Shown here: positions 11,559 to 23,500 of the stretch, piece by piece | How positions within the stretch are numbered: position 1 is the first letter of the stretch | How the letters are laid out: each line of letters opens with the position of its first letter | NCBI GenBank assembly: GCA_014529385.2 | Contig: CM043943.1 | Coordinates: 100,277,355-100,341,354, forward strand | DNA: 64,000 nucleotides | Source: Adiantum capillus-veneris | Lineage: Eukaryota; Streptophyta; Polypodiopsida; Polypodiales; Pteridaceae | Reading direction: 5' to 3' | Notes under the pieces: model-generated | Database searches by the model: none | Told to the model about the DNA's origin: nothing | The model's input: the letters and a program-made list of their open reading frames with translations, nothing else | Program-made: the position numbers and the translations under genes

Positions 11559-12837
11559 ATGGGTGATCATGTTGAGCAACAGGGTATGCATTTTGACCCA
11601 TCAACAATGCAAATGTTTCAAGCATTTGCAATGTTCATGCAATAACAACCTGCCACTGAAAGAAGGGAGATTTCAGCATTGAAGGCCATACAAGCGGTCG
11701 TCAACAGAATGGATCAATTCAATGGAAAAGATGTAACCAAGTACTTATGCGAGTATGTGAAGGAGATGGAGCTGCATCGCGTGTCATAAGGTGAGATGAT
11801 TCAAATCTTTGAGCTAGTTGTTGCTCTAGAAATTAGGGAGCATGTTAGGGCAATTAAAGATGGGCATGGGAGAAATTGGGAAAAACTCAAAGTAGCTTTA
11901 AAGGAGGAATATTTCATGGAGGACTCGGAGAGAGTGACCAAAAGGACATTCTTAGAATGGGTAGCCAAAGAAAGGACTATCAATAACAGAGCTACTTAGG
12001 GAATTTGAGCAGCGCTATGCACAACTCCCAAGGACAGAAAGGGCCACACTAGATGCAGAGAAGACAGATCTTTTCTTACAAGCCAAAGGTAAAGAGTTTC
12101 AAGAAAATTTGGAGCTTCTTCTTGAAGATAAAGATGCTGAGCAAGGACTAAAGACCGACTGGAATGAGGTTGAAGGTGCTGTCTCACTGCTTGCCAAACG
12201 ATAAAGAAGAAGGGACAAGATGGTAGTAAACACTACAATTTCTTCAACTTCAACTTCTGACAAAATGGTAAAGCCTATTTATATAGCTCCTAAGTTTTAT
12301 GAGTCCATGCTAGATGAGCTTGTGAAGGAAATGCGTGACTTGAGGGTGAAGCTTGCAAAGCTTGAAGAAAAAGTCCAACCATCAGGGCCACTTCCTAGGC
12401 AAAGACAACAGCCCAAAGAAGGGTTTGTTAATAGATGTATTTGGTGTGATAGTACAGACCATGTAAGAAGGGATTGTGATGATTTTAGTGATGCTTTGTC
12501 AAAAGATATTGTCTTTTTTAAGGATGGTAAAATCCACTTAAGAGAGACAGGTCTACCCTTGAGAACTAACGTTGGGAAGGGGGGAATGCAAATCTTAGTT
12601 GAAGATATGGCAACTAACCGTGCCAGTTCTTTAGTTGAGGCAGCTACTTATGGAGTAAAAATTGAGCACCTTAATGATGAAGAGGCGAGTGACCATCATG
12701 GTCGAATTCGGCCAAATGTCATGCAATTAGCTAAAAAGGGAAAGCTTACAAAAGAGATTCTACATGAAGCAGGTGATTGCATACGTCTAGAAACAGGATG
12801 GAATGATCCAGTGGACTCATTGTCAGTGCATGCCTAG
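11559..12837 (+). pseudogene. Gypsy gag, degraded
   Basis: The ATG at 11559 opens MGDHVEQQGMHFDP, interrupted by TAA near 11643. The gag core continues near 11670-11995 (FNGKDVTKYLCEYVKEMEL, then LKVALKEEYF), and resumes in another frame to 12200. A 205-residue stretch (12220-12837) carries a zinc-knuckle-like motif CIWCDSTDHVRRDC at about 12436-12480. Gag forms the retrotransposon particle and binds its RNA through the knuckle. At least one frameshift and two stops separate the blocks. Confidence 0.75.
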
Positions 12838-12948
12838 ATTACAAAATGCCAACAAAATGAGGCGATTGTAGAAGAGAAGCGCAGACGTGAGAATGTTGAT
12901 GAAGTACCATCAAAAATAGCTTCTAGAAGTGGGGGAAGAAGCGACTCA

Positions 12949-13931
12949 ATGCCTTCTCAAACACCCTCAACACAAGGAGCATCTCCACCTGAAGTACTCA
13001 TGGAGGAGTCTACAACAGGAAAGAAGAAAGAGCCAACAAAAGGTAAGACAAAAGGCCCAACTTATAAACTACAATCTGATATTGAGGTTGCTACAGATTT
13101 AAAGAAAGTCTTGGAGGAAAGGATCTTGAATATCAAGATTGAGTTTACTCTGGGAGAAGTTCTTGGCATTGCAAAGCGTGAATTCCATGAGGAGATCATT
13201 GACATCATCAAGAGGAAGAGGCAAACCCTTGCTGAAGTTTCTTGTCCACAGGTTCAAGGGGAAACCTCGAAGACACAAGGGATGCAACTGCAAAATAAGG
13301 AGAATGATGGAGTTGTGGTAGGATGCTACCAATCTAGTGGGAGAGTGAAGCAAGTGCGTTTCTCAAATGATGAGATGAAGAAGTTGAAGATATTCCTAGG
13401 AGCTACTATTCACGAAGTCACTGGGCAAGGGCTACTACAGAAACTTTGGTCAAGGTAGGTGATCTTGAAGAGCCATTTGTTGCCTTGATTGACCATGGTT
13501 CAGAAAGAAACATAATGTCAAAGAGTCTCTACAACAAGTGCAAATGGCCGATGGACACAGATCATGGATGGATGGTAAAAGTGGCAAACAATTCATCCGG
13601 TGAATTGTATGCAGCATGTCTAGGTGTGATGGTGACAATAGGTGATGTAAAGATTGACCAAAACTTCTTTGTACAGGATACATCTTCATATCATCTCATC
13701 CTTGGACAGCCCTACATTGTGAGAGTTCGAATGGAAACAAAGGTAATGGATGATGGTTCAACATATGCTAGGATACGTAGCAAAGATGGTAAACGAGCGG
13801 TCCAATTTCTCACAGTTTTTGTAAACCATGAAAGAAATCGTGACAACCTCAGAGAACATCCTCTACCAAAGGTGAGCAAAGAGTTTCATGATCATAGAGA
13901 AATGATGGGTTTTGGCCAAGTACCATTGTAA
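12949..13931 (+). pseudogene. Gypsy spacer and aspartic protease region
   Basis: 12949-13458 is a lysine-rich linker (KGKTKGPTYKLQSDIEVA). 13446-13931 is a retropepsin-like domain: FVALIDHGSERNIMS at about 13473, with the catalytic triad read as DHG instead of D(S/T)G, and YHLILGQPYI at about 13691, the conserved C-terminal LG motif. The protease would process gag-pol. The DHG change may abolish activity. The two open segments overlap in different frames, indicating a frameshift. Confidence 0.75.
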
Positions 13932-14008
13932 AGCGGGATTGCAGTGGTACAGAAAGAAAAAGGGTCTGGCCTTATCCAAAAATAGGTGAAACTTTCTCAG
14001 CGAGCTCC

Positions 14009-15487
14009 TTGGTAACAAGGAATGGATCAATATGTTCGAAAAAACTTGAAGATTTGAAGAGATGTGAGAGGCAATATGTGCATAATGTACAAATAGGAAT
14101 GAAAAAGAGTGGGTTGCTAAAGCCTACTGAAAATGTTTTGGGTTTGTGTGAGCAAGTTTATTTTGTAGATACTATGGGTGAGCTTGATGCTATAATGGAG
14201 TCTAGTTTGCATCTTGAAAATGAAGTTGTGGAAGTATGCTCTATGGAAATGTATGAAGTAATAGAAGCCTTTAAAGAAAGCCAAACAATTGGCCCGGAAG
14301 TCCATGTTGAAACTAAGTACAAGAGTGTAGCAAAGAAGGTGAAACCAGTAGCTTCACCCTTACCATCTAACAACAGGAAAAAGATCAATCAGGCTTCTTT
14401 ACATCCAAGTTTGAGGGATCCTAAAAAGATTGGGCATACCTTCACGAAGGAGTCTTTCCAAGAGTTACAGATTGATCGGGAGGAGTTTCTAACACAGGAG
14501 GAGACAAAGTGCTTCAAAGAAATGATTTCAAAGCATGGTAAGGCTTTTGAATTTGAGCCACATGAGATAGGATGTGTTGATCCTTCTATTGTAGCTCCTA
14601 TGGTAACTTTCACGATACCTCATGTGCCTTGGAATCTGTGGCCTATTCCGGTTACAAAGGCTCATTTGCCAAAGTTAGTAGAGCTACTGAATGAGAAAAT
14701 CAAAATGGGAATCTTGGAGCCTTCTTGTGCTCCATACTGAAACAGGTGGTTCACAGTTCCAAAGAAAAATGGTTCTCTATGCTTAATCCAAGATATGCAA
14801 CCAGTGAACAAGGTGACAATTAGAAATGTAGGTACATGTCCAATTGTGGATGAGTTTGCAGAGGCGTTTGCAGAGAGGGAAATCTACTCAATGGGGGATC
14901 TCTACTCAAGGTATGATCAATTTCAGCTTGCAATCGAAAACAGAGACTTGACAACCATGAGGACACCTTTGGGTTTGGTAAGGATGTGTACCTTGCCACA
15001 GGGAGCAACCAACTCGGTTGCACATATGATGAATGAGATGAATAAGGTCTTACGTGACTTCATTCCTCAAATCATAATTCCTTTCATTGATGATTTGCCT
15101 ATCAAAGGATGTGAAGAAAGTGACAAAGATGACGCTTTGGATCTCAAGGGATGTTGCAGGTTTGTGGTAAATCACATAAATGATTGTGATAAAATTTTGT
15201 CTAGGTTGGAAGAAGTGTATATTAAATTGTCAGGGAAAAAGTCTATGTTTGGTGTCAATGAAGTGCTCATTGTCAGTCACATGTGCGGGCCGTATGGTAG
15301 GAAACCTTGTCCAACAAAGGTAGATGCCATCCAAAGAATGAAAGAAACATGCACTAGCATCACTGAGGTTAGAAGGTTTCTGGGAGCATGTGTCTTCTAT
15401 GTTATTTGGATTCCACATTATGCACATGTAGCTAATCCTCTTTATCAACTGCTAATCAAAAGTTTAAATGGACAGAAGCACATGTAA
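14009..15487 (+). pseudogene. Gypsy reverse transcriptase
   Basis: Thumb-side motifs in order: FTIPHVPWNLWPIPV (about 14610), LGILEPS-like MGILEPSCAPY (about 14707, then a TGA at 14738), the RWFTVPKKNGSLCLIQDMQPVN block (about 14744-14810), LYSRYDQFQLAI (about 14900), RTPLGL (about 14960) and LPQGATNS (about 14993). FIDDLPIKG (about 15083) is the YxDD catalytic motif read as FIDD. The region after 15290 matches the RT-RNase H connection (VRRFLGACVFYVIWIPHYA). One stop and one frameshift break it. Confidence 0.85.
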
Positions 15488-15842
15488 AATCCATGAAAAA
15501 GCTAAAGGAGTTGCTCCAGTCATCACGACATTGAGAAAGGTATACTATGAGTGTCAAAGGCCAGTAATTGTGACAGTAGACACCAGTCCTACAGGGATTG
15601 GATGGGCAATAGGGCAAGATGACAAAGAAGGACACATGTATGTGGTAAGATTTGGAGCAAAGGTACTAAGTGCTCGCCACAGAAACTATCCACAGATAAA
15701 GGGAGAGTTATGGGGTATGGTTACAACCTTGAAAAGTGAGAAAGAGTATCTAATTGGTGCATGTGTGGTTGTAGAAACACATTGTCTACCACTTCTTGGG
15801 ATGATTACAAGTTTCTCAACACCAGACATTGCTATGTTGTAG
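15468..15842 (+). pseudogene. Gypsy RNase H
   Basis: PVIVTVDTSPTGIGWAIGQ begins at about 15561, giving the first catalytic Asp of a retrotransposon RNase H (VTVDTS). LSARHRNYPQIKGEL at about 15670 carries the conserved Glu before the helix. A TAG near 15841 ends the frame. RNase H removes the RNA template strand during reverse transcription. Confidence 0.75.
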
Positions 15843-15905
15843 TGGATTGCCTACATTAAGTCCTTAAATCCCGAGTTTAAGCACATTGCAGGTAAAGACA
15901 ATATA

Positions 15906-17411
15906 GTGGCAGATATGCTATCAAGGGCAAGGTATGAAGATGAGTCACAAATGATTGACGAGGGAGATGATGTAGGCACAAAGTTCTATTCTATCTCTCA
16001 TGTCAAAGGTAACAATATCTGCATTACTAATTCACTTGAATTGTTCATGAAAGATCTTTATGAAGGTGATTGGATTTCTATTGGAAGCTACTTGAGTACT
16101 CTAACAAAACAGGATGATTGTTCTGAACAAGAATTCAAGAGGATACGCAGGAAAGCATATGGGTACTTTTTAAAGGATGGTTACTTGTGGAAGCATCCTA
16201 AACAAAAGGGTTCTACACCACAATGGGTTATATGTAAAAAAGAGACTCAAGTAAAGCTCATGCAAGAATTTCATGAGAGTCTATGGGCTGGACACAGGGG
16301 TGTGTGGGCAACCTTCTCTAAGTTGAAAGAAAAATACTAGTGGAAGGGTATGTATAAAGATGTATCTCAACTTGTAGAGTTATGCGTAACTTGTCAAATG
16401 TATTCAAATGTCCGACATCGTGATGGATTGCACCCTACATATCCACTAGCCATGCACTATAAATGGGTTGTGGATCTAGTCACAATGCCTCTAGGACTCT
16501 AGAAGATGAGATACTTGGTTCTTGCACGAGAGGACCTAACTAATCAGTTTGAAGGAAGAGCATTAAGAGCTAAAACCACAGAAGCTGTGTGCAAATTCCT
16601 TCTTCATGAGGTGATTTGCCGTTATGGTTGTGTGGGAAAGATCACTGCAGATAGAGGTGAACTGGATGCTGGAGAAGCAAGGGAGTTCTTTTCTAGATTA
16701 GAAATCAAGATTTCTCTTACCACAGCTTACAACCCTGAAGGAAATGGAAAAAGTGAAAGAGGGCATCCTCCTATCATCAAAGCTTTGGCCAAGGCTTGCG
16801 AAGGAAGAGTTGGTGAGTGGCCAAAACTGTTATCATATGCTTTATGGTCTGATCGTACAACACATAGCTCAGTAAATGGCTACATGCCTACGGAGCTAAT
16901 GTATGGTCAAAAGCTAGTGATGCCGATTGAAGATACAATTCCCACATGGAATGTACTACCTTGGCAAGAGGTTCTTAGCAGGGAAGATCTCCTTGCATTG
17001 AGCATAAGGCAACTAGAGAGAAGACCTGGAGACATTGAGGCTGCAAAAGAACGACTAAAAAATGCAAGGCTGAAAAACAAGGACTACTTTGATAAGCGAC
17101 ATCGGCTCAGGAGCAAAGCAATTTACAAAGGTGACTGGGTTTTAGTATATGATAGTAGCCTTGATAACCAGCACACAGTCATGCGTAAGTTCTCAAAAAG
17201 ATGGTTTGGACCATATGTTGTAAAGCATGTGCATGAAAATGCTACTTACAGCTTGTCTGAACTAGATGGTACAAAAGTAAAGATTCCCATTGCAGGAAAA
17301 AGGATCAAAATGTTTAAGAGAAGAGCTGACAATGATCCAGAAAATGTTGATGAGGAGGAAGAGCAAAACACATGTGAAGATGAATATTTGGAATCATCCA
17401 GTGAAGAATAA
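15906..17411 (+). pseudogene. Gypsy integrase
   Basis: 15891-15930 reads DNIVADMLSR, the end of the RNase H region. The zinc-binding HHCC module follows (HESLWAGHRG near 16273, CVTCQMYSN near 16384), with a stop (TAG) between. The core gives WVVDLVTMP (first Asp, near 16467), KITADRGE (near 16637) and YNPEGNGKSERGH (Glu block, near 16728). The 3' part, to 17411, contains RWFGPYVVKHV, the typical C-terminal integrase fold of Gypsy elements, and ends in an acidic tail. No chromodomain is visible. The 301-residue C-terminal segment from 16506 is open. Confidence 0.82.
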
Positions 17412-17484
17412 AGCAAGGAATATGTACAAGAGGTCTGATCTTACAAAGAAATAATGTGGCACATACCGGAGGATGTGCAGGTTC

Positions 17485-17492
17485 AGAGGGGG
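17485..17492 (+). other. Polypurine tract of Gypsy element
   Basis: AGAGGGGG immediately before the 3' LTR start TGGATGTCG. This is the second-strand primer position. The LTR start is uncertain by about 15 bases because the matching 5' LTR end is missing. Confidence 0.7.
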
Positions 17493-19484
17493 TGGATGTC
17501 GTGTTGTGACACGTACATAGTGGGAACGCATGCTACAAGATCTATCTTGTAACTTTTTAGATACATAATTATCTTTCCTATAATGTACATATACATATTT
17601 AAGTATAATAATAATCCTTCTATCTCATCTTATGATTTTTCTCAAGGGTAACCTATTCTTACTTTACCATCAGAAAATACTATGGGAAAAGTGTCAATAG
17701 CTCCGCCTCTTTAACATGGGGCAAAAGGCATTGATTCTTTAGTTCTACTATCTCATTATCATCTCACACCCTAGCTAGATCCTATATCTAGGGTAAACTC
17801 CAACATATATATTCTATGTATTTTTCATATTTTTTTAATATTTCTTTTAAAATAGCTACTAGGATGGAATCAAATCCTAGTGGGACACTAGGTGGCATGA
17901 TTTCAAAGATACACTTATTTTAATGCATTATTGTAAGCATGATTACAAAAATTTTGTCAAGAAGCAATGTCATGCTTTCATATGGCATGAGGTGTCCTTT
18001 GGAATCAAATGAAAGTTTAGGCTAAGGGGACCACAGGAAGACTTTTGCTGCCAGGAATGGATCTTATTTTGATGATTTTTTACACAAGGTTCCAATCCGA
18101 ATTGGAAAACGATTTTTAAATAAACATCGTATCTAATGAGCCATGGTTGAGGAGATAGGATCAAAATACTGGACCCCAGTCTGCCCACGTCATGCAGGGA
18201 CAGCTCATTTCCAACTTTTCCAATTTCTGTTCACACTGGCTCCTCTCTTCTTGTGTAAACCATTGGGGATTCCCTTCACCTATAAAAGGGGACCTCTTCT
18301 TCCTTGAAAATAACTCAATCATTCAAGCCATTGATGAGAGGAATCCATGAGGGAGTGAGTAGTAATGCCAAATTGTACTTAGCCATTAACATAAGCCTAA
18401 GCGTACACTTTCTCCTGGAGGAAGACTAGCCATTCTTGCATGCTATCCATGGAAGATCAAATCTAATCAAATAAGGTCTTGGACTTGGTGTATCAATCAA
18501 AGTGGAGTTCTCCCCTCTTCTTCTCTCTCCATCAATAATGGTGTCGAAGCGTTTGTCAAGTAAGATGTGTTCTACATTGATGTTTTCTTGATTTCTTGTT
18601 GTTTTCTTTTTCGTCTCTAATCCAACATATATATATATATATATAATCTCATATCCTTAACCAAACCTATCTCTCTCACTCTTAGTAATTCATCCTCTCT
18701 ACAAATTTTAGGTTCTCCTTGCTACAGGTACATCTCTCCCCGCAGTATCCTTATTGCCTACGGGCAAGAATAGGGCTTGGGAGGGAAACTCTCTTCTCTT
18801 CTCTTTCCTTCTCTTCTCTCATATCTACATTTTACACATACTAGAGTTATCCTAGATGAATAATCCACATGATTATAATTTCTGTCGCTTTCACTATGTA
18901 CGATCTATTAGAATTAACGTATGGATTAGCCGTAAAATACACTTTCAACAACGTATAGTGTTTCTCTTTGGCCCAGAAAGGCTCAACGAAATACTTCTAT
19001 CACTGGATCCCATTATACTACCTCTCATAGACTATAACTTTTCTTTTGACGTAAGCGTAGTTATCTTGCTATGAACCAAGAGGATTTGTACACACAATTA
19101 ATCCCAATCACTAGACAAAATATATATATTATGGTAAGCACAAAACTACAATTCCAAAGAACAATTCGTAGCCTATTTGGTTAGCCAAGATTGAATGCCA
19201 TTAATTCATCTATTAACCCTTTCATATTACCCATGATACGATATGACCATAGCCTTGATGTTTTCATCTTTGTGTTGTTTTGACACTCTCTTTTGTGTTC
19301 TTTCTTTGTGTGTGTGAGTGCAAGAGAGAAAAAGTGGGACTTCTTTGATTGCACTTCCTTTCGAACCCTAGTCTTCATGGCATCTATGGTTTAACTCCTT
19401 CATATAGTTTTTTTGGAGTTCTCTCACAAACTCTCACAGCCATAAGCCCGGTGCTTTCCTGGCAAGACCACAAATTTCTTGACA
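17493..19484 (+). repeat. Full 3' LTR of Gypsy element
   Basis: Begins after the polypurine tract with TGGATGTCGTGTTGTGACACG-type sequence and ends TTGACA. Its last 900 bp duplicate the truncated 5' LTR. It has a TATA box at 18281. Sequence beyond 19484 is not shared with the 5' side, which supports this end point. Confidence 0.85.
18281..18287 (+). promoter_or_regulatory. TATA box in Gypsy LTR
   Basis: TATAAAA in the context CACCTATAAAAGGGGACC. It lies in the part of the LTR missing from the 5' copy, so the 5' LTR has lost this promoter. Confidence 0.6.
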
Positions 19485-20219
19485 ATGGCTCTTGCATAAG
19501 TTCAGAAATTAGTTTCAAGAGAGTTTTAAATTTAGGGTATAACTTGAGCTGTACATGCTTTTTCTCACTTGTAGGCATTTATGATAGGTGTGCACTTCCA
19601 CACACTATACATGCATATGGCTTGATACAATGGTGGATAATAGCTTTTGTCCTAAACCATCATAGATGTTTCAAGTTGGATCGTCACTTGCAAATGCTAG
19701 CCTAGTAAACATGCATGGATATGGCTTGTTACTATAGCCTAACCTAATCTAGCATTTGAAATAGAAAGGGAGGATCGAAATTAAGCTTGAGCCTCTTACA
19801 TAAGTTGAGAAGTAGTGTCAAGAGTGATTTAAACTTAGGGTAGAACTTGAATTTTACATGCTAGCTCTAAACTTGTAGGAATTCATAGGTGTACACACTT
19901 CCATACACTATGCATGTGTGTGGCTTGATACAACGGTGGATAATATCTTGCTAAACAAGCATAGATGTTTTCAAGTGAGTAAAGGAGACTCAAAATTAAG
20001 TTGGAGCCTCACTTGCAGATGCTACCTTAGTAAGAATGCATGGATATGGCTTGTTACTTTAGCCTCTCCCTATCTACGATAGAATCTGCAAGATAGCAAG
20101 GGAGGATCAAACTTAAGCTTCAACCTCTTGCATAAGTTGGGAAATTAGTTTCAAGAGTGCTTTAAATTTAGGGTAGAACTTGACTTGTACATGCTACGTC
20201 TCAACTTGTAGGCATTCTA
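19485..20219. repeat. Tandem repeat, unit about 304-332 bp, about 2.3 copies
   Basis: CTCTTGCATAAGTT at 19489 recurs as CTCTTACATAAGTT at 19793 and CTCTTGCATAAGTT at 20125. The intervening text (ATACACTATGCATG-like, GGCTTGATACAA, GGTGGATAATA) repeats in the same order. The third unit is cut within its CTTGTAGGCATT segment by the LTR at 20220. The left side abuts the Gypsy LTR. No coding signal is seen. Confidence 0.85.
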
Positions 20220-20428
20220 TGCTGTGGCCCGTGTAGTGCGTGTACGGAGTGTGTGCAAGAGAAGGGAAGAAGAGAATGGGGAAGGGGATGATCCAGAGAC
20301 AGCCCTGTGTTGGGTTAGTGGAGAAGAAAGAGAAGAGTCAACTCTTTCTCTTTATCTCCCTATATTGAATAGGGAAAATCAAGTGTACAAGGCTGGTTTC
20401 CCACGGCCACCTGGCCTACACCCCAACA
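20220..20428 (-). repeat. 3' LTR of Copia-M1
   Basis: On the minus strand it starts TGTTGGGGTGTAGG after the polypurine tract and ends CCACAGCA where it cuts into the 19485-20219 tandem repeat. The length of about 209 bp matches the related LTRs of M2 (about 206) and 35683-35872 (190). The outer end is inferred from the repeat boundary because there is no second LTR to compare. Confidence 0.7.
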
Positions 20429-20440
20429 ACCTCCCACTTG
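20429..20440 (-). other. Polypurine tract of Copia-M1
   Basis: On the minus strand AAGTGGGAGGT directly precedes the LTR start TGTTGGGG. The same arrangement is seen in M2 at 26579-26592. Confidence 0.7.
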
Positions 20441-20511
20441 AAGGTCATGGTGGCCAATAGTGGCATTAGTATAGTTAGTCTATACAAAATTGATGAAGCA
20501 TTTCCGAGGCT

Positions 20512-23500
20512 TCATCCTACACCCATAAGTTCTATACAATGTGTAAATCGCTCCGAGGATAGGCTCTTTGTGAGAGCATCTGTGGGGTTGTCATCAGTGT
20601 GAACCTTGACAAGCTCGATACGCTTGCCAGTCATTGCATCTCGTATGACATGGTATCTGACCTCTATATGTTTTGACTTTGAGTGAAACAGTGGATTCTT
20701 TGCCAAAGCAATGGCACTCTGACTATCACAATGTAGTACTGGAACCTCGTGAATGCCCAAATCTCCCACTAGACGAGCCAACCATATGGCTTCCTTGCTG
20801 GCGTCAGATGCAGCAACATATTCTGCCTCATTGGTAGATGAAGACGTGCAATCTTGGAGACACGATCTCCAAGAGATAGCTGCTCCATCAAACATGAACA
20901 CATAGCCACATGTGGATCTTCTACGATCCCCGCAACCCGCATAATCCGCATCCGTGTAACCTATAATAGATGCATCACTGTTTCCGAAGCGTAAACACTT
21001 GCTAGCTGTACCTTTCAAATATCTGAGGATTTTCTTCACTGCTTCCCAATGCTTCTTGCCACGGTTTGCCATTTACCTACTAACCACTCCCACTGCATGT
21101 GCAATGTCTGGTCTTGTGGCTACCATAGCGTACATCAAACTGCCAACTGCTGAAGAATATGGTACTTTTGCCATTTCCTCTTTCTCAGCCACTGTCTTGG
21201 GAGAGTCTTCCTTGCTAAGTTTGGAGTATGCTTGGATTGGGGTACTCAATGACTCCCCCCCCTGCATACTAAAACGTTGCAAGACTTTGTGAATGTACTT
21301 TTCTTGAGATAATTCAAGAATTCCATGTTGCCTGTCTCTCTTGATGTGCATACCAAGAAAGTGATTGGCATCTCCCAAATCCTTCATGGAAAACTGAGTG
21401 CTTAGCATCTTTTTCAGCTGATTGATTTCATCAATTGATTTGCCTGCGATAAGCATATCATCTACATACAAGATTAAGATGATTAAAGAACCATCGTTCA
21501 ATCTTTTTGTGTATAAGCAATGATCCTCTTGACTTCTGATGTAACCCTGAGACTGCATGAATTTGTCGAATTTTTGATACCATTGCCTTGAACCTTGCTT
21601 GAGGCCATAGAGTGCCTTTTTAAGTCTACAAACCAATTCTAACCTCATTGGTTTTTGGGTTTCACATACGAATCCCTCTGGTTGTTTCATGTAGACATCT
21701 TCATCTAGATCCCCGTGAAGAAATGCTGTGTTCACATCCATTTGGACAAGTTCCATGTCCTGGATAGCAACCAAGCCAAGCACGGTGCGAAGTGTAGTCA
21801 TCTTGACTACTGGAGAGAAAATCTCTTCAAAATCCACACCTTTTTGCTGCTTGAAACCCTTGGCAACTAGACGAGCCTTGTATCTAGGCTCGGGATCTTC
21901 CGTTGTATACCCACTTGCAAGGTAAAGCATTTTTGCCTTTTGGTAATTCAACCAAATCCCATGTCTCATTAGCCTCAATCGAACTATATTCTGATTGCAT
22001 AGCCTGCTCCCACTTAACGCTATCCTCCATTTGTATAGCTTCTTTGTAGCAGGTTGGCTCTCCACTGTCAGTGACCAAAATGTGGTGTATACCCGGCTCA
22101 AACCGCTCCGGCGCACGTGATACTCTCTCAGAGCGTCTCAGTGCCTGATTGCTGGACTCCGCTCTCTCCGAAGCAATATTAGTATCTTGCACTTGAGGAG
22201 TGGGTGCAACACTACTGAACTGAGTTGGTTCGGAGGCTACATCCTCAAAACGAACACGTCTGTATTCAACATCTTTGATGGGCTTGTGCATTTTTGATTC
22301 ATTGAAAATCACATGTGAGCTACGAATGACTTTGTTTGATTCTGGGTGCCAGAGACGATATCCCATCTCTCCGTTTGCACCATAGCCAATAAAGATGCAT
22401 TTGTGTGATCTGGGATCTAACTTCCGACGAAGTTCTTTGGGCACATGTGCATATGCCTCACATCCAAATACACGTAAATGCTCATAGCTTGGCCTTTTGC
22501 CAGTCCATAATTCCTTTGGAATTTTGAAATTCAAAGGAGAACTAGGTGACCTGTTGATGATGTGCACTGCTGTGAGAACAGCTTCCCCCCAAAACTCCGG
22601 AGTAAGCTTCGCCATAGACATCATAGAGACAACTCGCTCTTGAATCGTACAATTCATTCTTTCAGCTATCCCATTTTGTGCAGGTGTGTATGGAGTAGTA
22701 AACTGCCGCCAAATGCCTCTTCTATTGAAAAAATCCTTGAACTTTGTGGAGACGTATTCTCCACCATTGTCCGTGCAAAAAGCTTTGAGCTTTGTTCCTG
22801 ATTGGTTCTCAACCATGGCGAGGAATTTTTGGAATGTCGAAAAGACTTCTGCCTTACGCTTAAGGAGATACACCCACACCTTTCTAGTAGAATCATCTAT
22901 GAATGTGAGAAAGTAGTTCGCCCCCCCTAGAGTTTTATGTGGCATTAGCCCACACAAATCACTGTGCACTAAGTCTAGAGGTTCGCCTAGTTTCTTATTC
23001 AATGGCGAAGATGTCAATCTAGTCTGTTTGCCATAGAGACAATGCTCACACAATGGAACGTCCGTGTAATCTAACACAGGTAAGTAGCCAAAATGCTGAA
23101 GTGTTTTCATTCCCTTTTGGCTAATATGCCCTAGCCGGCTATGCCACAACTCAGGAGACGGCAGCTCGGCAACATAGATAGAGTGATCGTCGACACTCGA
23201 AACAAACAAAGAGTACAGGGATCCATTTTTATTGCCTTTAATCATGATAAGGTTGTTCTTGCGGATCATCCAAGAACGATTACCAAAAACTGTAGTGTAG
23301 CCAAGATCATCCAATTGCCCTATAGAAAGCAAGCTTTTCGTAAGCTTGGGCACATGTCTGACATTCTGCAGCACAAAAGTAGTGCCATTATGCATCTGAA
23401 GTTTCACATCACCAATGCCAATAATGTCAAGCTCATAGAAATCACCAAGCTTGACTATTCCATGCATGGATGCATAAGAGGAAAACCACTCTCTATGCGG

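Larger units (their letters stand above)
10637..19484 (+). mobile_element. Ty3/Gypsy retrotransposon with truncated 5' LTR
   Basis: Order: truncated LTR (10637-11505), primer site, gag, protease, RT, RNase H, integrase, polypurine tract, full LTR (17493-19484). Placing integrase after RT/RNase H is the Gypsy order. No chromodomain was seen at the integrase end. The coding region has a handful of stops and frameshifts. The left part of the 5' LTR, about 1.1 kb, is missing and replaced by Copia-B sequence. Confidence 0.88.

Noticed and set aside
20224-20460. 78-codon open frame on the plus strand
   Set aside because: It lies within the M1 LTR on the opposite strand, with no homology.
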